Source: Streptantibioticus ferralitis
GTDB lineage: Bacteria; Actinomycetota; Actinomycetes; Streptomycetales; Streptomycetaceae
Length of the DNA: 64,000 bases
Assembly: GCF_029223525.1 (NCBI RefSeq)
Contig: NZ_JARHTQ010000009.1
Coordinates: forward strand, 1-64,000
Direction: 5' to 3'
Each line of letters starts with the position of its first letter. The stretch's first letter is position 1. A model generated the notes under the pieces. That model worked only from the letters and a program-made list of their open reading frames with translations. It had not been told where the DNA came from and searched no databases. This document shows, piece after piece, positions 8,399-15,189 of the stretch. The position numbers were made by a program, and so were the translations under genes.

Positions 8399-9138
8399 CC
8401 CCACGTAAGAGGTTTCGCCTGTGCCCAGACCTTTTCGAAGCTTTCGAGGGACGTGTTCACCATCTCACCCCCGGGGATCCGCTTCAGGTGCAGGACTGGA
8501 GCGTGGGATGCGGCGAACCCGTACACGTGTGTGTTCACGAGGAGTTGATCGTCGGCGCAGTACATGGAGTTGTAGAGGACCGTGTCATGCAGGCGGATGT
8601 CGATGCCAGGGATGCCGCCCACGGCGCGCTCGTACAGCACCATCACGTTGCGGATCTTCGCTGCCATGGCGTCGTCGATTCCCTCGTCGGCTCCTCGGTT
8701 CGCTACGTGGGGGCTGTCCGGGTCGCCCAGTAGGACGCGCACGTGTACCCCCGCCCTTGCCTTCTCGGCGAACGTGCGCAGGACTCCGGCGTCCTCCGCG
8801 AGGAACAGGCCGCTGTAGACCAAGACGCCGATCTCGTGTTCCGCCGTGGCGAAGAGATGTCCCCAAGCGTCCCTGGGCACTGCCCAGCGATGGGGGTAAA
8901 CCGTCAGGATCTCGCTCGCCGAGGCGCTGGCCACCTGCTGGCGCGGCAGGGCCTCGGGCCACAGGTACGCCTCGTCGACGCTGAGGAAAGTGGCTACGGC
9001 GTACCGGTGCCGCCGGTACGGCATGCGCCCGCCTATCCAGCGCTCGACCGACTTCGGATCGACGTCCACAGCGCTGGCCAGGGCGTTTGGGGTCACGCCT
9101 CGTTCCAGAAGGGTCGCTCGTAATCTCTCGTTCGGCAT
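8395..9138 (-). CDS. XRE helix-turn-helix protein with DUF5919 domain (copy 2)
   Basis: The 247-residue protein has an N-terminal helix-turn-helix (about residues 8-50, with VDPKSVERWIGGR) and a C-terminal DUF5919 region. The blocks are the same as in the protein at 4969-5736: VYPHRWAVPRDAW, EIGVLVYSGLFL, LLGDPDSPHV and VYGFAASHAPVLHL. CAT at 9136-9138 gives the ATG, behind a GGTGGGGG site. The open frame runs further upstream, but the domain starts at this ATG. It is translationally coupled to the Nudix gene. Possible binding sites lie at 9151-9187. Confidence 0.78.
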   Translation of the reverse strand: MPNERLRATLLERGVTPNALASAVDVDPKSVERWIGGRMPYRRHRYAVATFLSVDEAYLWPEALPRQQVASASASEILTVYPHRWAVPRDAWGHLFATAEHEIGVLVYSGLFLAEDAGVLRTFAEKARAGVHVRVLLGDPDSPHVANRGADEGIDDAMAAKIRNVMVLYERAVGGIPGIDIRLHDTVLYNSMYCADDQLLVNTHVYGFAASHAPVLHLKRIPGGEMVNTSLESFEKVWAQAKPLTWG

Positions 9139-9150
9139 GTACCCCCACCC

Positions 9151-9187
9151 GGGACATCTGAGGACGTCCATGTCCTCGGGGACGTCT
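9151..9187. promoter_or_regulatory. GGGACGTCT-type sites upstream of DUF5919 copy 2
   Basis: GGGACATCT at 9151-9159, AGGACGTCC at 9161-9169 and GGGACGTCT at 9179-9187 lie within 50 bp upstream of the gene start. The last is identical to the sites before the first DUF5919 gene. They are likely operators for one or both XRE domains. Confidence 0.4.
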
Positions 9188-9298
9188 TGCACACGTCCAG
9201 TCATGTGGTGATCCGGTCCCATCCTCTCATCGGATGCTCGTTGTCGTGCGGATTCGTCCGCACAGATCCATCGACAACTGCGAGTCGAGATCCCCTCG

Positions 9299-9360
9299 TT
9301 GACAGTGCTCGGCGCTGCCGCGACGCTTAGAACTTGCACATGTTGTACATGCTTAAGTTC
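9299..9360 (+). promoter_or_regulatory. Promoter and palindromic operator for the transfer operon
   Basis: TTGACA at 9299-9304 is a good -35 element. It is followed by a 31-bp imperfect palindrome at 9330-9360 whose outer arms are GAACTT and AAGTTC around a CATGTTGTACATG-like centre. The palindrome would overlie the start of transcription for the genes beginning at 9404. Repressors of pSAM2-like elements bind such sites, so the GntR protein at 6882 is the likely ligand. Confidence 0.5.
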
Positions 9361-9403
9361 GCAGCTCCTCCGGTCTCGACTCCGATCTCGGAGAGGAGGC
9401 GCG

Positions 9404-9616
9404 ATGCGATCCAGGAAGAGGAACGTCCAGGAAGCACAGCCGGATACGCCCCGGATCTGTCTGTGTGGCGCGCAAGTCGAGGGGAGCGGCGATCTGTGCC
9501 GCAAGTGCCGTGGTCGGCTCCGCCGGCTGCGGCGGACGAATGGCAAACGGCGAGACCAGTGGCGCGAGTTCAACTGGTCCAACTTCTTCTTCAACGAGGT
9601 GGTGAGCGCATCGTGA
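9404..9616 (+). CDS. Small CxC/CxxC protein of the transfer operon, 70 aa
   Basis: The 70-residue basic protein has cysteines in the pattern CLCG followed by CRKCRG, suggesting a small zinc ribbon. The C-terminal half is rich in arginine and then aromatic residues. ATG 9404 sits behind a strong GAGAGGAGG site and is the first gene after the promoter at 9299. Its TGA overlaps the GTG of the next gene. The position is that of the small mobile-element transfer proteins of AICEs. Function unknown. Confidence 0.6.
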   Translation: MRSRKRNVQEAQPDTPRICLCGAQVEGSGDLCRKCRGRLRRLRRTNGKRRDQWREFNWSNFFFNEVVSAS

Positions 9617-9897
9617 CCACGCAGACGACCCAGTTGGTGCCCGCGAAGCACAAGGGCCACCGCCCTTGGGGGAAGCAGCCAGCGGCCGTCGAACTCAGCG
9701 CCATCTCGGTTCGACCGGCTGTGCACTACACCCGCCCTTGGTCCGCCGCCACGGAAGACGTCCCGTTCGCGTTCCGGCTGGCCGTGCTGCCCCTACGGGC
9801 GCTGGCTCTCGTCGTGCTCTGGGCGACGTCGTCGCCGCAACGGCTCTCCTGCGCCGTTGCCCTGTCCAGCGTGCTCGCGCTCGTACTGCTCGGCTGA
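9613..9897 (+). CDS. Spd-like small protein with hydrophobic C-terminus, 94 aa
   Basis: The 94-residue protein starts at GTG 9613, overlapping the previous stop. The N-terminal half is polar and the C-terminal half has hydrophobic stretches (LAVLPLRALALVVLWA and LSSVLALVLLG), so it is probably a membrane protein. It is in the position of the plasmid-spread (Spd) proteins of Streptomyces conjugative elements, which help transfer through hyphae. Identification rests on position and topology only. Confidence 0.55.
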   Translation: MTTQTTQLVPAKHKGHRPWGKQPAAVELSAISVRPAVHYTRPWSAATEDVPFAFRLAVLPLRALALVVLWATSSPQRLSCAVALSSVLALVLLG

Positions 9898-9914
9898 ACC
9901 AGGAAGGGGGTGCC

Positions 9915-10109
9915 ATGTTCCTCTCAATGTCGGCAATCGTCCTGCTGGGTGCTGCGATTTTCGCGCTCTGGCGCTTCGGGCGGCTCTCGCCCTGGCACGC
10001 CGTGCTCTGCACGCTCTTTGGCTTCTTCCTCGCGTCCAGCTCCGTCGCGCCGTACATCGGCGCGACGGTCCGCGCAGCGGCTCGTCTCCTGGCAGGCATC
10101 CATCCGTGA
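9915..10109 (+). CDS. Small integral membrane protein of the transfer operon, 64 aa
   Basis: ATG 9915 follows AGGAAGGGGG. The 64-residue product has two hydrophobic stretches (ILLGAAIFALW near the start and LFGFFLASSSVA in the middle) and a short basic tail. It lies between the Spd-like protein and TraB and is probably a further spread or transfer-pore component. No family could be recognised. Confidence 0.55.
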   Translation: MFLSMSAIVLLGAAIFALWRFGRLSPWHAVLCTLFGFFLASSSVAPYIGATVRAAARLLAGIHP

Positions 10110-10132
10110 AGTCCCAACCCGTCGAAGGGGGA

Positions 10133-11968
10133 ATGCACTTGAACCGAACTCCTCGCAGGTATGCGCGGCGGCTCCGCAAGCAGATCGGGGGCGCCGACAC
10201 CCCGCCGTTCATGCTCGTGATGAACGACCGCTACTCCGGTGCCGCTCTGGAGGCTGTAGGGCGGTGGCTGTTCCGCTATCGCTCCGAACTGGCGCCCATC
10301 GTCCTTGGACTGTGGGTCGGGCTCGCCGGCCTGGTCCTGCACTCGACTCATCCGGGCGTGTGGCCGTTGATCGCGGTTGGCGCAGTCGTCCTGTCTGGGG
10401 CGGTGCTCAAGGGGTGGCTGCTGCGGCGTCTCGACCGCTTCGAGGAGCGGCTGTACGCGGCGGTGACGGCCTGCGCGGCGGGTGGCTGGCTGGCCAGTGC
10501 CACGGCGCTCGGTGGGGGCCGTTTCCAGCTGTCCTGGCTGCTCCTCGTTGGCACGCTGGCCGCCGCGGTGCCGTGGTGGACTCACCGGCGGCGTAGGGCA
10601 CGGGTCGCGGTCGATCGCACCATCCGGGCATGGCCCGACGTCGCCGAGTCCATCGGCCTGGTCGGCTCGCACGTCGTCTCGGCAGCCGTTGATCTGTGGG
10701 GCTGGCGCGCCCGTGTCGGCCTGCGGCGGGGCCAGACCGTGGCGGACGCCTTGAGCCGCGTCCCAGCCATCGAATCGGGGCTGGGAACGCGACCCGGAGC
10801 CGTACGGGTCACGCCAGACGAGAGCCGCGCAGACCGGTTCACGCTGCGCGTGCTCGACCGCGACCCGCACGCGGAACCCATCCCATGGACCGGACCGTCC
10901 GTGGCATCGATCTGCGACCCCATCGAACTCGGCGTCTACGAGGACGCCTCCCCGGTTCGGGTCTCTCTCCTACGTCGTCACGCGCTGATCGGCGGTATCG
11001 CCGGTTCCGGCAAGAGCGGAGTCCTGAATGTCATCCTCGCGAATCTCGTCGCGTGCCCTGACGTCGTGCTCTGGGGCATCGATCTTAAGGGCGGCATGGA
11101 ACTCCAGCCGTGGGCCGCCTGCCTCGACAGGCTTGCGACGATGCCCCGAGAGGCCGCCGCCCTACTGCGCGACGGGGTACGGGTGTTGGACGGGCGAGCG
11201 GGGGCGCTGAGCCGTCGTGGACTGCGCGTCTGGGAGCCAAGCGAGGCAGATCCCGCACTCGTGTTCGTAGTGGACGAGTACGCGGAACTGGCCGAGGAAG
11301 CCGGAGACGCGCTCGCACACGCCGACTCGATAGCGCGACGTGGCCGAGCCGTCGCTGAGACGCTGCTCGCCGCCACCCAGCGGCCGACGCAACAGGCCAT
11401 GGGCAGGAAGGCCGTTCGGTCGCAGATGGACGTACGGGTGTGCCTGCGCGTACGGGAGCGGCGGGACGTCGACCTGGTGCTCGGGCAAGGGATGCTCGCC
11501 GCAGGCTGGGCAGCGCACATGCTGGACGCGCCCGGGAAGTTCCTGCTCTCCGCGCCCGGTGCCGACGCTCCGCAGCGTGCTCGCGCGTACCTCGTCGGGG
11601 ACGCGGATGTCCACGCCACCGTGGAGCGGTACGGGCCGAGCAGGACGCCTCTCGACCCACTCTCCCTGTCCGCTACCCGCCCGGTCGTCACGCCCGACGA
11701 GGACTCCGACGTCATCGACGCCGAACTCGTCGACGCGGACGACAGTGCACCGCCCCAGGGGCCGGAAGCAGTACTGCTCAACGCTCTCAACGACGCACCA
11801 CCACAAGGCCGTTCCGTCGCCGGCCTCATGCGGGCTACTGGCATGGGCCGCACATGGGTCTACGACCGCTTGCAGGAGTACGCCACCGCCGGACGCGTCG
11901 TCCAAGTCTCCCGAGGCCGCTGGCGAGCACACCAGGGCGGCGACTCGGCAGCAGCCATGACCGGATAG
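10133..11968 (+). CDS. traB: TraB/FtsK-SpoIIIE-type DNA translocase
   Basis: The 611-residue protein is the conjugative motor of the element. Membrane-spanning stretches lie at about residues 45-150. The FtsK-type ATPase follows with Walker A GGIAGSGKSG (residues 287-296) and Walker B VFVVDEYAEL (about 377-386), and a winged helix occupies the last 70 residues (RATGMGRTWVYDRL). In Streptomyces, TraB proteins of this kind bind repeated clt sequences and move double-stranded DNA between hyphae without relaxase. ATG 10133 follows AGGGGGA and gives the usual N-terminus; the frame is open further upstream, but that part overlaps the small membrane gene. It ends 105 bp before the excisionase start. 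Confidence 0.85.
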   Translation: MHLNRTPRRYARRLRKQIGGADTPPFMLVMNDRYSGAALEAVGRWLFRYRSELAPIVLGLWVGLAGLVLHSTHPGVWPLIAVGAVVLSGAVLKGWLLRRLDRFEERLYAAVTACAAGGWLASATALGGGRFQLSWLLLVGTLAAAVPWWTHRRRRARVAVDRTIRAWPDVAESIGLVGSHVVSAAVDLWGWRARVGLRRGQTVADALSRVPAIESGLGTRPGAVRVTPDESRADRFTLRVLDRDPHAEPIPWTGPSVASICDPIELGVYEDASPVRVSLLRRHALIGGIAGSGKSGVLNVILANLVACPDVVLWGIDLKGGMELQPWAACLDRLATMPREAAALLRDGVRVLDGRAGALSRRGLRVWEPSEADPALVFVVDEYAELAEEAGDALAHADSIARRGRAVAETLLAATQRPTQQAMGRKAVRSQMDVRVCLRVRERRDVDLVLGQGMLAAGWAAHMLDAPGKFLLSAPGADAPQRARAYLVGDADVHATVERYGPSRTPLDPLSLSATRPVVTPDEDSDVIDAELVDADDSAPPQGPEAVLLNALNDAPPQGRSVAGLMRATGMGRTWVYDRLQEYATAGRVVQVSRGRWRAHQGGDSAAAMTG

Positions 11969-12073
11969 CCGTCCGCGTCCGTGCGGACGTCCGCGCCACC
12001 CCGCGCGCCTGCGCGTATGGGCCACGGACGCCGTCACGGACGGACCCGCGGACGACCCGCACCCCGAGAGGAG

Positions 12074-12286
12074 GTGATCACCACGACGATCGGCAACCCG
12101 ACCGAACGCCTCGTCTACACCGTCGCGGAAGCCGCGTACGCCCTACGGATCGGCAGGAGCAAGCTCTATGAACTTCTCGCCTCGGGTGAGATCGAATCCA
12201 TCCACATCGGCCGGAGCCGCAAGATCCCCGCCAGCGCGCTCGACGACTACCTCAACCGACTACGCGAACAGGAGGTATCCGCATGA
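12074..12286 (+). CDS. xis: Excisionase, MerR/AlpA-type helix-turn-helix
   Basis: The core is a MerR-like helix-turn-helix (YTVAEAAYALRIGRSKLYEL, then SIHIGRSRKIP and DYLNRLRE) as found in AICE excisionases and the wider HTH_17 family. Its stop overlaps the ATG of the integrase. The start is uncertain. A strong GAGAGGAGG site at 12066-12074 is directly followed by GTG 12074 with no spacer, and the codons at proper spacing are ACC and ACG. The frame is also open upstream to ATG 11981. Confidence 0.7.
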   Translation: MITTTIGNPTERLVYTVAEAAYALRIGRSKLYELLASGEIESIHIGRSRKIPASALDDYLNRLREQEVSA

Positions 12287-13609
12287 GCAAACGACAACCC
12301 AACGGCCACAGCAAGATCTATCTGGGCTCCGACGGTGCGTACCACGCGTACATCACCATCGGATTGAAGGACGACGGCTCGCCCGATCGACGTCATCGGA
12401 GCGGCAAGACGGCAAGCGAAGTGCGCGACAAGGTCCGCGAGTTGGAACGCAAGCGCGACGCTGGCCACGTTCCCGGCAAGGGACGCGTGCCCACCGTGGA
12501 GGAGTGGGTCACGACCTACCTCGACACCATCGCGCCGGGCACACTCGCGCCCCGTTCGTTGGACGACTACCGGTCCAAGGCGAAGAACTGGATCATCCCG
12601 GGACTCGGGCAGCACAAGCTGGACCGTCTCCAACCCGAGCACCTCGATCGGCTCTACGCCAAGATGCTCGACGCCGGGAAAGCACCGAGCCATGTGCTCA
12701 AGGTTCACCGCATCCTGTCCCGGATGCTCAAGATCGCGGTCCGGCGCGGCATCGTGGCCCGCAACGTCGCCCAGTTCGTCGATCCGCCGACCGCCACCGA
12801 GTCCGAGATCCTTCCGTTCAGTCGGGAGGTGACCCGGAAGATCCTGACAGCGGCGCAGGAGCGGCCCACGGCCGACCGCTGGTCCTTAGGGCTTGCTCTC
12901 GGACTGCGCCAAGGTGAAGCGCTCGGGCTGCGCTGGTCATACTTGGACCTCAACACCGGTCGCGTACGCGTGTGGTGGCAGCTTCAGCGCAACACCTGGC
13001 AGCACGGTTGCGGCGACCCGCACGCTTGCGGTGCGAAGCGGCACAAGACCAAACCGCGCCCCAAGACCTGCAAGCAGCACACGCGGAAGTGCCCGCCGCC
13101 CTGTCCCAAGGACTGCACGCGCCACGCGAGCACCTGCCCGCAGCGCAAAGGCGGCGGGCTCGTCTTCCGCGAGCCCAAGGGCAAGAACAAGCGCACGATC
13201 TCCCTCCCGCCCGAACTCGTCCCGATCCTCGAAGCGCATCGGGTGGCGCAGCAACGGCAACGCATGTGCGCGGGATCGGCCTGGCAGGATCACGACCTCG
13301 TCTTCTGCCAACCGGACGGGCGGCCCATCGACCCGCGGGACGACTGGGAGAACTGGAAAGGAGTTGCTACAGGCCGCCGGGGTCCGGGACGCCCGCGTGC
13401 ATGACCGGCGGCACACCTCCGCCACGCTGCTCCTGGAGTACGGCGTCGACGTACGCGTCGTGATGGAGATCCTCGGGCACTCGGGCCTTCGGGTGACGAC
13501 CCGCTACACGCACATCGCGGCACCCTTGGCCCAGGACGCCGCCCGTCGCATGGGGCAGGCTCTCTGGGGCGCGGCCCAAGCCGCCGAGCCCGGCTCCGCC
13601 GCTACTGCA

Positions 13610-13623
13610 ACTGATCTTGCAAC
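13610..13623 (+). repeat. 14-bp att-flanking repeat, right copy
   Basis: ACTGATCTTGCAAC here is identical to 2992-3005 at the other end of the element, and both copies have the same orientation. It lies inside the 3' end of the integrase gene, 57 bp before the att core. Confidence 0.45.
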
Positions 13624-13629
13624 CGAAAA

Positions 13630-13667
13630 GGCCCAGGTCAGTGACGAGAAAGTCATTGACCTGGGCC
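13630..13667 (+). terminator. Hairpin at the end of the integrase gene
   Basis: A 16-bp stem (13630-13645 with 13652-13667, one mismatch) encloses the 6-nt loop GAGAAA. It lies within the last codons of the integrase frame, just before the att core. It could end element transcription or shield the integrase from outside reading. Confidence 0.5.
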
Positions 13668-13680
13668 TATACCGGAGCCG

Positions 13681-13717
13681 CCTAAGGGAATCGAACCCTT
13701 GACCTACGCATTACGAG
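13681..13717 (-). repeat. Right att repeat, 3' half of tRNA-Thr(CGU)
   Basis: This 37-bp sequence is identical to 2854-2890. Here the left flank (13674-13680) extends the tRNA sequence to a full acceptor 3' strand, so the element carries a replacement tRNA 3' end next to its integrase. To the right, where the tRNA 5' half should follow on the minus strand, there is unrelated AT-richer sequence instead. No intact tRNA is formed in the window. Confidence 0.85.
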
Positions 13718-13836
13718 TCAGCACATGATCATCACGATCTTGATCAGCATGGTCTGATTCTCGGGAAAATTGCAGTTCAGAAGGGGTGCGGGTGTCGGCC
13801 CGCGCTGGGCCTTGCCGCATCATTCCCGATCCTTCC

Positions 13837-13870
13837 GTTCCCACCAGGTTCCCATCCGTTCCCGCGTTCC
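13837..13870 (+). repeat. GTTCCC repeats inside the prophage left end
   Basis: GTTCCC occurs at 13837, 13848 and 13858, followed by GTTCC at 13866, spaced 8-11 bp. The cluster lies 120-153 bp inside the att core on the prophage side. Helically phased short repeats near an attachment core are typical integrase arm sites. Otherwise 13718-13962 holds no gene that I can support. Confidence 0.4.
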
Positions 13871-13962
13871 GGCCTCCAGCACCGTGCTGAACCGCAGCGT
13901 TGCTGGTCCAAGCGGGGTGCCGATGCGGGGAGCTTCACACCTGCATCGAGATGAACGCGAGC

Positions 13963-14553
13963 TCACTTCCCCTGCGCCCGGGGTCGAGCCGGTGACCGTT
14001 TTCGCAGGTCAGCCGCGTCCTCACAGACTACCCCGCCGTCTCGTGCCCCGTCCGGTGATGCTGCGGGATCGGCGCGGGACCCTCCCGTGAGGCGTTGGAC
14101 TGCGGCGACCTCTTCGGCCAGGCGCTGCTGGGCGTGTTGGAGTCGTGCTCGGTGCTTCTCCAGGGCGCGGCGGGTGTCGGCGAGCGTTGCGGCCTGTCGT
14201 GCCTCGAGTTCGGTGAGGCGAGCGATCTGGCGTTGGGCGTGCGCGATCTCTGCGGCTCGAATGGTTGCCGCTGAGCGGCGTGGTGCGGCCGGGCCGCTCG
14301 GGCCGCCGGGTTTCTTGTTCAGTTGGGTTCGGGCGAAGGCGAGGAACTCGGAGCGTGGGACGTATTTCATGCGTCGGTCGCCGAGGCCGGTCAGGAGGGC
14401 GATCTTGGGGAAGTTTGCGTGGCGTTTCGCCCAGTTGCTGACGGCGGAGCGGCTGATGCCGACGAGGGATGCTCCGGCTGCGAGGCTGACGAGTTCTTCC
14501 TCGCGGCCTTTGTATTCGGGGCGGAGCCAGGTGACGGACTTGGGGTCGCTCAC
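13963..14553 (-). CDS. Phage DNA-binding protein with coiled coil, 196 aa
   Basis: The N-terminal 70 residues include a helix-turn-helix-like segment (GASLVGISRSAVSNWAKRH) that points to DNA binding. A Pro/Ala linker precedes a long helix with regular Leu/Ala/Arg spacing (about residues 95-160), probably a coiled coil. GTG 14553 overlaps the stop of the upstream gene. It is the last gene of the leftward early transcript, beside the att site. A regulatory or nucleoid role is likely; no specific family was recognised. Confidence 0.55.
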   Translation of the reverse strand: MSDPKSVTWLRPEYKGREEELVSLAAGASLVGISRSAVSNWAKRHANFPKIALLTGLGDRRMKYVPRSEFLAFARTQLNKKPGGPSGPAAPRRSAATIRAAEIAHAQRQIARLTELEARQAATLADTRRALEKHRARLQHAQQRLAEEVAAVQRLTGGSRADPAASPDGARDGGVVCEDAADLRKRSPARPRAQGK

Positions 14554-15134
14554 GCTGCCTCGCTCGCGTTGTACTCCAGGGGCAGCGTCTCGGTGATCGC
14601 CGCCGTGTGGTTCTGGGTCTTGGGTGGTTGTGCGGCGAGGTCGTAGCCGCCTCCTGGGGCTTTGCCGGGCAGGTGCCGCTTCTCGGTCCCTGTGCGGATG
14701 GTGCGGATCGGTCCGCCGTTGTCGAACCAGTTCTCGGGGTAGAGGTGGGCGGCGTGGGTGAGCCAGTGCCGGCCGCGTCGTTCGGGGAGCAGTGGCAGGT
14801 TTCGCCATTCGGGGTGGTTGTGGTCGTGCGCGTCTTCGACGGCTTCGTCGGTACGGCGGCGGTCGGGGCCTTCCCAGTCGCAGCCGAGGCAGGCGCCGCG
14901 GTGGAGGTAGGGCCATATCGGCCCGGGTTGTCCGGGTGCGGGCTTGCCCCAGTTGCGGGTGATGACGGTGGGCCTGTGGTCGGGTGTGGGCTCGGGCGGG
15001 GTGTGGTGGGTGAAGCCGGGGTGGCCCCAGGCGATGCGCCACAGGTGCCGGGCGTTCTCGATCTTGTCCAAGCGTCGGGGCGGGTAGGCGGTGTGCCGGG
15101 CGACGGCGCCGACGGGTTCGGTGGGTGTGGTCAT
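14550..15134 (-). CDS. Phage protein resembling DUF6349
   Basis: The 194-residue protein starts at ATG 15134. Its middle has the segment HRGACLGCDWEG, followed by AVEDAHDHNHPEWRNLP. This combination is found in DUF6349 proteins of actinobacterial phages and mobile elements. Histidines and cysteines suggest metal binding. The function is unknown. It is coupled to the next gene by a GTGA overlap, and a hairpin (15155-15183) lies just upstream. Confidence 0.5.
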   Translation of the reverse strand: MTTPTEPVGAVARHTAYPPRRLDKIENARHLWRIAWGHPGFTHHTPPEPTPDHRPTVITRNWGKPAPGQPGPIWPYLHRGACLGCDWEGPDRRRTDEAVEDAHDHNHPEWRNLPLLPERRGRHWLTHAAHLYPENWFDNGGPIRTIRTGTEKRHLPGKAPGGGYDLAAQPPKTQNHTAAITETLPLEYNASEAA

Positions 15135-15154
15135 GTGGGGGTCTTTCGAATGGG

Positions 15155-15183
15155 GGTGGCCCCGGTGTTGGGCCGGGGCCACC
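15155..15183. terminator. Intergenic GC hairpin H1
   Basis: GGTGGCCCCGG (15155-15165) pairs perfectly with CCGGGGCCACC (15173-15183) around a 7-nt loop. It lies between two leftward genes, 21 nt before the start codon of the next. There is no U-run, so it may work as an attenuator or processing site rather than a full terminator. Confidence 0.55.
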
Positions 15184-15189
15184 TGGTGG

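Larger units (their letters stand above)
12283..13702 (+). pseudogene. int: Tyrosine integrase, split by a one-base frameshift
   Basis: The N-terminal part (ATG 12283, about 358 codons) has the SAM-like DNA-binding domain, the catalytic arginine in LGLRQGEALGL (about residue 208) and a cysteine-rich insert typical of Streptomyces integrases. At AAA 13357-13359 the coding frame moves by one base. The remaining catalytic residues (HDRRH, LGHSGL, YTH) are read only in the next frame, which ends with RLRESNP inside the att repeat. Removing one A would give a normal integrase of about 470 residues. Unshifted reading ends about 15 codons later without the HxxR and Tyr motifs. A real mutation, a sequencing error in the A run or a +1 recoding event are all possible. 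Confidence 0.85.
2854..13717. mobile_element. AICE-type integrated element, about 10.9 kb
   Basis: The element is bounded by a perfect 37-bp direct repeat (2854-2890 and 13681-13717) derived from tRNA-Thr(CGU). It contains a TraB/FtsK translocase, small transfer-type proteins, an excisionase and a tyrosine integrase whose C-terminus runs into the repeat, which is the layout of pSAM2-like AICEs. Cargo and control genes include a GntR repressor, a Nudix protein, an HD protein, two XRE-DUF5919 proteins and an ATPase/DUF pair. There is no RepSA or Prim-Pol initiator between traB and xis, where one usually sits. The integrase is frameshifted, so this copy may be fixed in place. Confidence 0.85.
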
